A DNA stretch of 52,808 nt from Balneolaceae bacterium (GCA_003559375.1 PWLN01000458.1:1-52808); one strand, 5' to 3'. Positions 18,096-26,430 are shown, counted from the stretch's first letter. Numbers and translations: made by a program. Notes: a model not told the origin generated them from the letters alone.

Positions 18096-19853
18096 ATGTC
18101 AAGTCATTACCGGGCACTAACCCGAACATACCGGCCGCAAACATTTGATGATGTTGTTTCCCAGGAGCATGTTAGCAGTACGCTGAAAAATGCCATTAAA
18201 CAAAATCGTTTGTCACATGCATATATGTTTTGTGGCCCACGCGGTGTTGGAAAAACTACGATGGCAAGAGTTCTGGCACGGGCTATCAATGAGATTGATG
18301 AAAGAGTTGATGGAGAAGCGTTAAGCCAAACGCTGAACGTTGTTGAAATTGATGCCGCTTCAAACAATAAGGTCGAAGATGTGCATCATCTCAGGGAGAT
18401 TGTGAGAGTGCCCCCTCAAAGCGGGAAGTACAAGATTTTCATTATTGATGAAGTACACATGCTCAGCAAACATGCTTTCAATGCCTTGCTGAAAACCCTT
18501 GAAGAACCTCCGGCTCATGCCATTTTTATATTTGCCACAACTGAGCCACACAAAGTTCTGCCAACGATCTTGTCGCGAGTTCAGCGGTTCGATTTTAAGC
18601 GTATTACTATTGATGAAATCATCAGCCGTTTGCGTGTGATTTGTGAAAAAGAAGGGATAAAGATAGATGAAGAATCGTTGCATACTATTGCGCGAAAAGC
18701 CGATGGCGCATTGAGAGATGCTCTTGGGTTAATGGACCAGGCTGTTGCTTTTTGCGGGATGGACATTCGCTATGATCAGCTCACAGCAGCACTCAATGTT
18801 GTGGGAAATGATGAACTGTTTGATGTTACACAAGCAGTTATTGCCCGCGACTCCAAATTTGGCCTTCTATTGGTAGACCGTTTAATGAAGGCCGGGACAG
18901 ACATACAAGAATTCCTGGTTTCGATGACAATGCACCTTCGCAATTTGTATGTGGCTAAACAAGGAACAGGATTGCACCTGATTGAGGCGACAGAAGATAC
19001 GCGTCAACGTTATTTCGAAACATCGGCTACTTTCTCAGAAGATGACCTCATGCGAATGCTGCATCTGGTTAGCGAAGCGCAGATGAAAATTAAAGAGGTG
19101 CAGCAGCCACGGGTTTATTTTGAGATATTGATCCTGAAGCTGATCCACATGAGCCGATCGAGAGAGCTTGCTGAATTACTTGATGGATTGAATGTTTTAA
19201 AAAAAAACTTTAAAAACCAGCCTTCTGAACAAATAACAACCGATTTACCGGCAGTTCATTCTGTAAATCAGGAAAAAATAAACAAAAGTGAGCCGAAGCC
19301 CGATACCAGAAAAAAAAGTGTGACCGGCCAGCCTGCCAAATCCGAAACGAAAGTTAAGGAAGATGATTATGATGAACTCCTCACCGGTAAGCCAAGCCTT
19401 GGGTTTGTAAAAGGAATCAGTGCGAAAAATGGAGATCATGAAACTACTGCTGACGAAATTGAACGAACTTTACCGGAATTAAAAAGCATCAAAAGGCTTG
19501 AAGAAATTGAAGCTGCCTGGCCTGCTTTTCTGAATTTAATCAATAAGAACGGCACAAAAACCCTCTTTCACCAGCTCGAAAACGTGAAGCTGAAGAAACT
19601 TAAAGGAAGTGAATTGACGATTTCAGTGAACAATATGTTTGCTCTAAATCTTGTTGAAGAGAATAAAGGCCTGTTGTCTGCATTACTAAAAGAGACGGTT
19701 GGGATTCATATTCGCCTGAATTGTGTTGTGGAAAGGCAGCATACGGTATCAGCTGGTTCTCTAAGCCCGTATGAGCAGTTCAGGGAATTACAAAAAAAAG
19801 ATCCGCATCTCAAAACCATAGTGGAACTTTTTGGAGCTGAACTTGAATATTGA
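18096..19853 (+). CDS. dnaX: DNA polymerase III subunits gamma and tau
   Basis: 585-residue clamp-loader ATPase. Walker A GPRGVGKT is at 47-54, the DEVH Walker B at 118-121, and the sensor-1/arginine-finger region TILSRVQRF at 157-165. The clamp-loader core ends at about residue 365, followed by a Lys/Glu/Pro-rich linker and a C-terminal polymerase-binding domain (about 470-585). Two features are odd. The four-Cys zinc module normally between Walker A and EIDAAS is missing (no Cys in about 60-85). An A9 tract at 19199-19207 falls exactly after domain III; reading one base back there gives a stop within two codons and a 372-residue gamma-like product. It heads the dnaX-ybaB-recR cluster. Confidence 0.96.
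   Translation: MSSHYRALTRTYRPQTFDDVVSQEHVSSTLKNAIKQNRLSHAYMFCGPRGVGKTTMARVLARAINEIDERVDGEALSQTLNVVEIDAASNNKVEDVHHLREIVRVPPQSGKYKIFIIDEVHMLSKHAFNALLKTLEEPPAHAIFIFATTEPHKVLPTILSRVQRFDFKRITIDEIISRLRVICEKEGIKIDEESLHTIARKADGALRDALGLMDQAVAFCGMDIRYDQLTAALNVVGNDELFDVTQAVIARDSKFGLLLVDRLMKAGTDIQEFLVSMTMHLRNLYVAKQGTGLHLIEATEDTRQRYFETSATFSEDDLMRMLHLVSEAQMKIKEVQQPRVYFEILILKLIHMSRSRELAELLDGLNVLKKNFKNQPSEQITTDLPAVHSVNQEKINKSEPKPDTRKKSVTGQPAKSETKVKEDDYDELLTGKPSLGFVKGISAKNGDHETTADEIERTLPELKSIKRLEEIEAAWPAFLNLINKNGTKTLFHQLENVKLKKLKGSELTISVNNMFALNLVEENKGLLSALLKETVGIHIRLNCVVERQHTVSAGSLSPYEQFRELQKKDPHLKTIVELFGAELEY
19199..19207 (+). promoter_or_regulatory. A9 slippery tract in dnaX, candidate frameshift/slippage site
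   Basis: The codons TTA AAA AAA AAC (368-371) contain nine consecutive A. Adding one A during transcription, or a -1 ribosomal shift on A AAA AAC, changes the reading to AAA AAA AAA CTT TAA, ending after residue 372. Thermus thermophilus dnaX is known to use an A9 tract in this way, and E. coli dnaX uses A AAA AAG. No upstream Shine-Dalgarno-like stimulator or strong downstream hairpin is visible. A second run, A8 at 19310-19317, is also phased as A AAA AAA. Confidence 0.45.
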
Positions 19854-19902
19854 TAACCGTTAAAGATTTAATTTTTAATTAAAAACCTGAATAAACAGTA
19901 GA

Positions 19903-20250
19903 ATGAATCAATTTAATATGGCCGATATGTTTGGCAAGATTTCAGATATGCAGGCAAAAATGAAAGAGGCGCAAGACCGTCTCTCTGAAGTAGTTGTAGA
20001 AGCTGATGCCGGAGGAGGCATGGTTAAAGTAAAGGCAAATGGCAAGAGGGAAATCCTGAGTATTGAACTCGATAAAGATGTTATTGATCCCGATGATAAA
20101 GAGATGATTGAAGACCTTGTTGTAGCTGGTGTAAACAAAGCTCTTGTGAAAGCGGAGGATGCAGCTAAAGAAAGATTACAGGAAGTTTACAAAGATTTGT
20201 TGCCGGGTGGTGGATTACCTGGTATGGATTTAAGCAAATTTGGCCTGTAA
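19903..20250 (+). CDS. YbaB/EbfC family nucleoid-associated protein
   Basis: 115-residue small DNA-binding protein of the YbaB/EbfC family, which forms dimers shaped like tweezers. The helical N-terminus (MFGKISDMQAKMKEAQDRL), the glycine turn GGGMVKVKANG and the C-terminal Leu/Pro/Gly-rich tail (LLPGGGLPGM) are all typical, as is the length. It lies 49 bp after dnaX and 90 bp before recR, the conserved dnaX-ybaB-recR order seen across bacteria, suggesting cotranscription and a role linked to replication or recombination. Confidence 0.95.
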   Translation: MNQFNMADMFGKISDMQAKMKEAQDRLSEVVVEADAGGGMVKVKANGKREILSIELDKDVIDPDDKEMIEDLVVAGVNKALVKAEDAAKERLQEVYKDLLPGGGLPGMDLSKFGL

Positions 20251-20340
20251 GAGGGATAATTTATTTTTTAAGTTCAGAATTTTGAAAGTTGAGTATTCAA
20301 TTTAATCAGAATCAACTTACCAAGACTCACAAATTATCAG

Positions 20341-20946
20341 ATGCAAATTACCTCCGAAGCTCTTGAACGGGCTATAGAAGAGTTATCGAAGCTGCCAGGG
20401 ACAGGGCGCAAATCTGCACGCAGAATTGCTATACACCTTCTGAAACAAACAGATGAGCGTGTGGCAGTACTCGCCGATTCTCTCCTTCAACTAAAAAAAT
20501 CTGTCTCAAGATGTACTATTTGCGGAACAATTACAGATGCAGACCCGTGTTCAATCTGTACAAATTTTAAAAGGAAAAATGGCATTGTCTGTGTGGTTGA
20601 AGAATTCCAGGATGTGTTCATCATCGAAAAAACCAATGAATTCAACGGGCGTTATCACGTGCTTGGAGGAACAATATCTCCGCTCGATAATGTAGGGCCG
20701 GATAACCTCAGAATACGGGAGTTGTTGCAACGTATTGCAGACAAAGATGAAGGCATAACAGAAGTGATTCTTGCACTCAATCCAGATGCCGAAGGTGAAG
20801 CAACGGCATATTACATCAACAAATTGCTGCAAAATTATGATGTGAAAGTAACCCGGATAGCTTATGGCATCCCAATGGGAACAGAGCTTGAATTTATTGA
20901 TGAAGCTACTCTCAGCCGTGCTTTCGCAAGCAGAACAGCTTTTTGA
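20341..20946 (+). CDS. recR: Recombination mediator protein RecR
   Basis: 201-residue RecR, which with RecO and RecF loads RecA on gapped DNA. The order is standard: helix-hairpin-helix region (LPGTGRKSARRIA, about 18-30), C4 zinc finger (Cys58, Cys61, Cys70, Cys73), then the Toprim domain from about residue 81 (VVEEFQD, followed by HVLGG). The length is normal for the family. It ends the dnaX-ybaB-recR cluster. Downstream lies a repeat-rich intergenic stretch rather than a terminator. Confidence 0.97.
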   Translation: MQITSEALERAIEELSKLPGTGRKSARRIAIHLLKQTDERVAVLADSLLQLKKSVSRCTICGTITDADPCSICTNFKRKNGIVCVVEEFQDVFIIEKTNEFNGRYHVLGGTISPLDNVGPDNLRIRELLQRIADKDEGITEVILALNPDAEGEATAYYINKLLQNYDVKVTRIAYGIPMGTELEFIDEATLSRAFASRTAF

Positions 20947-20973
20947 TTGTTTAGAATTATAACATATTCTTTT

Positions 20974-21020
20974 AGTGAAAAGCTGGAGCGGAGCGTAAGT
21001 CCTGACAGCTGTGTCGGGGT
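20974..21020 (+). repeat. Dispersed hairpin repeat, copy A
   Basis: The ~47-bp unit starts AGTGAAAAGCTGGAGCGGAG and ends in a hairpin with stem CCTGACA / TGTCGGG and loop GCTG. It shares the first 29 bases almost exactly with copy C (37688-37735). Its stem differs from copies B and C at paired positions, so base pairing is kept. It lies 27 bp after recR and is followed by a heptad array. Confidence 0.8.
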
Positions 21021-21038
21021 TAAAAGTTATGTGTGCTT

Positions 21039-21101
21039 AACCTTGAACCTGCAACCTTGAACCTGCAACCTTGAACCTGAAACTAAATTACCTGAACCTG
21101 A
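21039..21101 (+). repeat. Tandem array of AACCTTGAACCTGC units
   Basis: Three adjacent 14-bp units (21039-21052, 21053-21066, 21067-21080; the last has one change) are followed by a degenerate unit ending ACCTGAACCTGA. Each unit is two heptads of the ACCTTGA/ACCTGCA type. The array ends about 14 nt before the M1 peptidase start. A related array precedes the transporter at 37927. Confidence 0.85.
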
Positions 21102-21114
21102 AAAAAATTTTGGG

Positions 21115-23046
21115 ATGCGATACCTTTTGATCAAATTTTTTGGATTATTTCTTATAGTAAATTCCATTCCGCTTCAATCTGAAGCTCAGCGAGCTGGATA
21201 CTGGCAGCAGCAAGTTGAGTATGAAATGGTTATCGATATGCATACAGACTCGAACCGTTTCGATGGCTATCAAAAACTCGTATACCATAATCATTCACCG
21301 GATGAGCTTACCCGGGTTTTTTATCATCTATTCTTTAACGCATTTCAACCGAATAGCATGATGGATAAGCGCTCACGTACCATAGCCGATCCCGATTTGC
21401 GGGTTGGAGACCGTATCTACTACCTGGATGAAACAGAAATTGGGTATCAGAAAATTGAATGGATGAAACAGAATGGCGAACCGGTTCAGTTTACTGTTAA
21501 AGGCACCATTTTGGAGGTACATCTGAATGAACCGGTCATGCCCGGTGAAACTGTTGTTTTCGAGATGGAATTCAGGGCACAAGTGCCGGTTCAAATCCGG
21601 CGTTCAGGCAGGGATAATGCTGAAGGAATCCGCTTTTCTATGGCCCAATGGTACCCAAAAATTGCCGCTTATGATGATTGGGGCTGGCATGTAAATCCAT
21701 ACATTGGCCGTGAGTTTTATGCTCCGTTTGGCACATTTGATATTACCATTCACATTGATCGAGACTATGTTGTTGCAGCAGGGGCAATATTACAAAACCC
21801 TGAAGAGGTAGGGCATGGGTATGATAGCCCGGGTAAAAAGCTGAACATTCCGGACGGACAAAAACTGACATGGCATTTTCGGGCCGAAAATGTCCACGAT
21901 GTGGTATGGGCGGCTGATCCTGATTACACACACAAAACAGCGCAGGTACCCGATGGCCCGCTATTGCGGTTTTTTTACCAGACCGATCCTGTAGCAAAAA
22001 ACGCTTCAGATGAACGTCAGGACGAACTGCTTGAAAATTGGAAAGCTCTGCCTGAATTCACTGTCCAGGCATTTCAATACATGAATGAGCGATATGGCGT
22101 TTATCCCTATGATGAATATATGGTGATTCAAGGTGGTGACGGAGGCATGGAATATACAATGGCAACCCTCATAACAGGAAATCGCAGCCTGCGAAGCCTT
22201 GTTGGTGTTACTGTTCATGAACTGGTGCATGCATGGTACGAAGGTGTTCTCGCAAATAATGAAGTGTATGATCAGTGGATCGATGAGGGATTTACAGTTT
22301 ATGTATCCGCATTTATCATGAATGAGCTTTTTAATGATGGTATTGAAGATCCGATGCTGTCGAGATATAACAGTTATTACAATATTGCCGGTACAGGCCT
22401 CGAAGAGCCGATGCATAAACATTCTGATCACTATGTGACGAATACGGCATATCATGTGGCATCCTATCCAAAGGGAGCCATTTTTTTACATCAGCTTGGA
22501 TACATTATTGGTGAAGAGGTGCTTCAGCGTTCCCTGAAACGATTTTTTGAGGTGTGGAAATTTAAACATCCAACCGGAATGGATTTTTTGCGAATAGCTG
22601 AGAAAGAGAGTGGTATAGAACTGAAATGGTACTATGAGTATTGGGTCACTACAACCAAAACGATCGATTATTCTATTGAATCTGTAGAGGTTGCCAATCA
22701 TTCTGAATCAACCATTATAACACTTTCAAAAAATGGATTAATGCCAATGCCGCTTGATGTTGAGGTTGAGTTCACAGACGGGACAATAGTTCACCATTAC
22801 ATTCCAATGAGAATCATGTGGGGACAAAAAGAGAATGAATTTTCACACATCGAGAGAATTATTGAAAATGACTGGCCATGGGTTTTTCCAGAATATCAGT
22901 TCACTATTGGAATGCCAAAATCAGAAATTACAAGGATCGAAATCGATCCATCGGGACGTATTGCAAACCTGAACCATTCCGGCAAAATATGGTTGCCTTC
23001 TGTTGAGGAACCTGAGGAAGAAGATCTGGAATCAGAAGCAAAATAA
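21115..23046 (+). CDS. Secreted M1 family metallopeptidase
   Basis: 643-residue gluzincin aminopeptidase with a signal peptide (residues 1 to about 24, ending SEAQ). The zinc site HELVH (His368, Glu369, His372) is followed 18 residues later by Glu391 in WIDEGF. The exopeptidase motif appears as GGMEYT (about 344-349) in place of GAMEN. The N-terminal beta-domain precedes the catalytic domain; the long C-terminal helical domain of full aminopeptidase N is missing, as in other short M1 enzymes. It probably trims peptides in the periplasm or outside the cell. A heptad array occupies the region where a ribosome-binding site would be, and no Shine-Dalgarno is seen. Confidence 0.92.
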   Translation: MRYLLIKFFGLFLIVNSIPLQSEAQRAGYWQQQVEYEMVIDMHTDSNRFDGYQKLVYHNHSPDELTRVFYHLFFNAFQPNSMMDKRSRTIADPDLRVGDRIYYLDETEIGYQKIEWMKQNGEPVQFTVKGTILEVHLNEPVMPGETVVFEMEFRAQVPVQIRRSGRDNAEGIRFSMAQWYPKIAAYDDWGWHVNPYIGREFYAPFGTFDITIHIDRDYVVAAGAILQNPEEVGHGYDSPGKKLNIPDGQKLTWHFRAENVHDVVWAADPDYTHKTAQVPDGPLLRFFYQTDPVAKNASDERQDELLENWKALPEFTVQAFQYMNERYGVYPYDEYMVIQGGDGGMEYTMATLITGNRSLRSLVGVTVHELVHAWYEGVLANNEVYDQWIDEGFTVYVSAFIMNELFNDGIEDPMLSRYNSYYNIAGTGLEEPMHKHSDHYVTNTAYHVASYPKGAIFLHQLGYIIGEEVLQRSLKRFFEVWKFKHPTGMDFLRIAEKESGIELKWYYEYWVTTTKTIDYSIESVEVANHSESTIITLSKNGLMPMPLDVEVEFTDGTIVHHYIPMRIMWGQKENEFSHIERIIENDWPWVFPEYQFTIGMPKSEITRIEIDPSGRIANLNHSGKIWLPSVEEPEEEDLESEAK

Positions 23047-23058
23047 CCTGAGTCCGAT

Positions 23059-24213
23059 TTATAGATTGTGTGTCGATATTTCAGTAATGCCATTCATTGA
23101 TGACAGGAAAGATTCGGCAAATGCAGGTGCCAGAGTCATACCGCTGCCACCGAACCCGGTAATGAGAAAAGTGGTTGGGTCAGCCTGATATACGAAGGCC
23201 ACACGATTGGGATTCTTCATATATATACCGTGCCAGCTATGAACCAATTCCAGGTTTTTTACCGGAAAATATTGTTCAAGATATTTTAATATCAGTTTAT
23301 TTATAACTGCCTTGTCGAACGGGCTAATCGCTTCTCCGTACTCATGTGAATCACCGATTAGTAAGTGGTTATAATTATTTTGAGCAACAAGAACATGGAT
23401 GCCATACTTTACATATTCTGGCAGTTCTTGTCGGATTCTTTTTCTTAAATTTTCGATTGACGGGCACTTACTGAAAGACTCATAATGATGAAGTGTTAGC
23501 CCGCCACATATTGTTGGTCCGATATTGATTGTCCCTCTGCCGTACCTGAATTTCATCATCTGTAATTTGCATGCAGTTAGGCTGCTTTGTTTTAAAACAT
23601 TGCTATAAAGAGCGTTAGTTACCGATCCTGAACAGATCAATATCCTTTCAGCCCTCCATGAGCCTGCCGTTGTTCGAATAATTCCGTTTGCGGCCTCATA
23701 AACGAATTCACCCGATCTTATTGTCACATTCTTTTTCTTGCGTAAATAAGTGGTTAAGGAATGGATTACCTCAGGAGAGTTGACTGTCATTTCATGTTTG
23801 CTGTATAGCGCTCCTTTGATCTTTTTTGTGAGAATCGGCCTGGAAATGTTGGCAGCCTCTGAGGGTGAAAGGATTTTGGCATTAGAGCTATTATAATTAC
23901 AATACTCATTCAGTACCTCTAGCTCGTCTTCACAGGTTGCTACGAACAGAGATCCATTCTGGTTGATCCAGAAACCTGCTTCACGGGATAGCTGAAGCCA
24001 GATTTCCCGGCTTTTCATTGCCAATTCGTAACGCTGTCCGACAGGTTGGCCGATAGGCCAAACCAAACCAAAATTTCGAATTGAAGCACTGCATGCTGCA
24101 TTGTCTTTTTCAAAAAGAAGGGTACGGTAACCTTTTTTTGCAGATGCACAGGCAAAAGAAAGACCTGCAATCCCTCCGCCAACTACAGCAAGATCAAAAC
24201 TCTGGTTTTCCAC
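23059..24213 (-). CDS. FAD-dependent oxidoreductase of the TIGR03364 type
   Basis: 384-residue DAO-like flavoprotein. The dinucleotide-binding motif GGGIAG is at 11-16 and the family-like sequence IRNFGLVWPIGQP at about 46-58. The C-terminal FAD motif GFGGSGMTLAPAFA (about 354-367) is intact. TIGR03364 proteins were described near phosphonate-degradation genes. Here the neighbour is proline dehydrogenase, 9 bp upstream, so oxidation of an amino acid or N-methylated amine is more likely. It ends 12 bp from the convergent M1 peptidase gene with no terminator between. Confidence 0.85.
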   Translation of the reverse strand: MENQSFDLAVVGGGIAGLSFACASAKKGYRTLLFEKDNAACSASIRNFGLVWPIGQPVGQRYELAMKSREIWLQLSREAGFWINQNGSLFVATCEDELEVLNEYCNYNSSNAKILSPSEAANISRPILTKKIKGALYSKHEMTVNSPEVIHSLTTYLRKKKNVTIRSGEFVYEAANGIIRTTAGSWRAERILICSGSVTNALYSNVLKQSSLTACKLQMMKFRYGRGTINIGPTICGGLTLHHYESFSKCPSIENLRKRIRQELPEYVKYGIHVLVAQNNYNHLLIGDSHEYGEAISPFDKAVINKLILKYLEQYFPVKNLELVHSWHGIYMKNPNRVAFVYQADPTTFLITGFGGSGMTLAPAFAESFLSSMNGITEISTHNL

Positions 24214-24222
24214 AAGTCAATA

Positions 24223-25074
24223 TTAATTTTTAAACATTGTGTTTAAAACAAACCAGATATTCTCTTTTCTTTCCATCAGCCGGCGCTTAAAGTAGGGAAA
24301 CCACATGGTTCCATAGGGAACATAGACGCGTACATGGTAACCATCCGCAGCAAATTGCTGCATGGTGTTTTCACGCAGGCCATAGAGCATCTGAAATTCA
24401 AACCGGTCTTTTGGAACTTTGTTTTCAGATGTGTAGTTGAGAACCCAGTTTATTAACTCATCATCATGAGTGGCAATACGGGGAAAAGTAGTCTTCTCCA
24501 GTAAAATTTTGGTGTATTCTTTGAATGCTTCACGGATCTCAGGCATTTTCTGAATGGCGATCAGCTCTGGTTCTTTGTAGGCGCCTTTGCAAATACGAAT
24601 ATCTGCACCAAGTTGTGCCAGTTCAGGAATATCTTGTTTGGAACGATGAAGATAAGCCTGAATTACGATTCCTACATGATTACCATATACCTGAAAAGCA
24701 TCTTTAAATATATTGATCGTTTGCTGAGTATAGTCTGAACCTTCCATGTCGATTCGCACAAATGACCCGTGCTCTTTTGCTTTATCAAGAAGCCTGAAAA
24801 GATTCTCTTTACAGTAACTTTCGTCAATATCAAGGCCTATCATAGTTAATTTTATGGAGATACTGCTTGTAAGGCCTGCAGATTGAATATCATCAATGAG
24901 TTGAATGTATGTATCAACCGTATCATCAGCTAAAGATTTCTCCCCTACATTTTCACCCAGAAGGTCAAGCGTAACCTTAATATTATTCTCGTTGAAAGTT
25001 TTAATTTTCGGAATCGTTTCGGTGAATGTTTCAGCGGCAACAAAACGCCGTGCCATTGCAAAAGGAAGTTTCAT
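24223..25074 (-). CDS. Proline dehydrogenase
   Basis: 283-residue flavin-dependent beta/alpha-barrel enzyme that oxidizes proline to pyrroline-5-carboxylate and feeds electrons to quinone. Recognisable blocks are TLDLLGENV (about 35-43), SIKLTMIGLD (about 72-81), FVRIDMEGS (about 105-113) and RVYVPYGTMWFPYFKRRLMER near the C-terminus, which carries the substrate-binding YxxRR-type motif. It is a monofunctional form; no P5C dehydrogenase gene is adjacent. The stop is 9 bp before the FAD oxidoreductase, so they form an operon. A MITE-like inverted-repeat element occupies its upstream region. Confidence 0.93.
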   Translation of the reverse strand: MKLPFAMARRFVAAETFTETIPKIKTFNENNIKVTLDLLGENVGEKSLADDTVDTYIQLIDDIQSAGLTSSISIKLTMIGLDIDESYCKENLFRLLDKAKEHGSFVRIDMEGSDYTQQTINIFKDAFQVYGNHVGIVIQAYLHRSKQDIPELAQLGADIRICKGAYKEPELIAIQKMPEIREAFKEYTKILLEKTTFPRIATHDDELINWVLNYTSENKVPKDRFEFQMLYGLRENTMQQFAADGYHVRVYVPYGTMWFPYFKRRLMERKENIWFVLNTMFKN

Positions 25075-25125
25075 AAGAGTGGATTTTGCTGGAATATGCG
25101 ATCAAGTATACTGAACTCTTCAGAT

Positions 25126-25265
25126 TTTAACCCAAATTACGCATAAGACCAAAAAGACTTCCGAAGTCTTTCAAATTTTTTTTAAATCTTCAATATGTTA
25201 ACCGATGAAGGTTCCTTTCGATGCTCCGTAAGACTTCGGAAGTCTAATGCGTAATCCGGGTTTAA
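25126..25265. mobile_element. 140-bp MITE-like inverted-repeat element
   Basis: The ends form imperfect 24-bp inverted repeats (25126-25149 and 25242-25265, four mismatches, core ATTACGCAT). Just inside each arm is a near-identical palindrome: AAAGACTTC-C-GAAGTCTTT at 25153-25171 and AGACTTC-G-GAAGTCT at 25231-25245. The middle is AT-rich and non-coding. No target duplication was recognised. The structure fits a miniature inverted-repeat element or a paired REP element. It starts 51 bp upstream of the proline dehydrogenase start. Confidence 0.6.
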
Positions 25266-25405
25266 CACAAGAAAAACACAGTTTTTGATATTTTTCATTC
25301 AAAGCTGAAACTAAGAACCTTTGGAATCGTACATATGGATTGATATGATAAAAGAACCCGATATGTCATATCTGAAGAGCTAAACTACATACAGAGGTTT
25401 TGATT
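25266..25405. other. Spacer between the MITE-like element and the DUF4097 gene
   Basis: The gene-free gap 25075-25405 (331 bp) lies between two divergent genes. It holds the inverted-repeat element at 25126-25265 and, after it, an AT-rich stretch with a good Shine-Dalgarno (AGAGG at 25393-25397) for the DUF4097 gene. No clear promoter was found on either strand. Confidence 0.45.
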
Positions 25406-26329
25406 ATGATTTCTAAACTATTTCAAAAACTGTTAGCGATAATTGTTTTTCTGTTAGTAATGGCAGGACTCACGCAGGCACAATCATCAGATCGTGCATA
25501 TCGTGTGGACACATTTTCAACTTCCGGATCACCAAATGTTAACATAAGCACATCAGGTGGAGCTGTTAATGTAATTGGCCATTCAGAAAATGAAGTTATT
25601 GTTGAAATGTTTGTAAGACGTGGCAGCAATTATCTAACAACAAGGGATACAGATCTGTCTGATTTTGATATTACGATCAGAATGGCAGATGATACAATTA
25701 CAGCTGAGGCGCGTCGAAAGCGATCCGGAATTTTCAGTGGCCCAAGGAATATTTCTATTAGTTTCAGAGTACATGTACCACAATTTGCCGTTGTAAATGG
25801 AAGGACAAGCGGCGGCAGTGTTTCGGCCGAAAATCTGTATAATGGGGTCAAACTTACTACAAGCGGAGGAAGTATTCGTGCAAATGAAGTAGAAGGTGAA
25901 ATAGAGTTATCTACATCTGGTGGAAGTATTACAGTGAATAAAGCCTCCGGTAACATAATGGCGAGGACAAGCGGTGGGTCTATCTCAGCGGAAGATATAT
26001 ACGGTGTGGCTGAATTCAGGACTTCAGGAGGCAGCATACGGCTCGACAATATTTCTGCAAGAGTATCGGCAAGAACAAGTGGAGGTAGTATTCGCGGCTC
26101 ATTTACAACGTTTATGGATGATATTGATCTGCAAACCAGTGGCGGCAGTATCAGAATAAGCATTCCGGACAATGACCACTACGATCTTGAATTAAGAGGA
26201 AATCGTGTTGATATTCAATTGAGAAATTTTTCAGGAGAGGTTGAAAGAAATTATATCCGGGGCAGAATAGGCGATGGAGGACCACTCCTCAAAGCAAGGA
26301 CTTCCGGCGGAACGGTTACTGTTCTGTAA
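25406..26329 (+). CDS. Exported DUF4097-type beta-repeat protein
   Basis: About 307 residues with a signal peptide (about 1-26, ending TQAQ). The mature protein is a right-handed beta-repeat of the DUF4097 type: the motif TSGG occurs nine times, and the central block repeats with a strict 18-residue period (SGGS + 14) for five turns before a 20-residue turn. The protein ends in RTSGGTVTVL. The ATG at 25406 is preferred over TTG at 25400 because AGAGG lies 8 bases before it. The family is surface- or envelope-associated, with unknown role; members may form adhesin-like fibres or scaffold domains. It stands alone downstream of the MITE-like element. Confidence 0.88.
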   Translation: MISKLFQKLLAIIVFLLVMAGLTQAQSSDRAYRVDTFSTSGSPNVNISTSGGAVNVIGHSENEVIVEMFVRRGSNYLTTRDTDLSDFDITIRMADDTITAEARRKRSGIFSGPRNISISFRVHVPQFAVVNGRTSGGSVSAENLYNGVKLTTSGGSIRANEVEGEIELSTSGGSITVNKASGNIMARTSGGSISAEDIYGVAEFRTSGGSIRLDNISARVSARTSGGSIRGSFTTFMDDIDLQTSGGSIRISIPDNDHYDLELRGNRVDIQLRNFSGEVERNYIRGRIGDGGPLLKARTSGGTVTVL

Positions 26330-26430
26330 ATATTCATTCTGATCAGTTTTTGAATCTGATAAAAGGTTGATGGACTTTTTAAAGTGAAAAGTGAAAAGTG
26401 ACCCACCTGCGCTGAAGCTTTTGGGGGTAA

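Noticed and set aside
20290-20340. TATTCAATTT and similar repeats before recR as a promoter
   Set aside because: No -33 element and no TAnnTTTG box; a shared dnaX transcript explains the gene order better.
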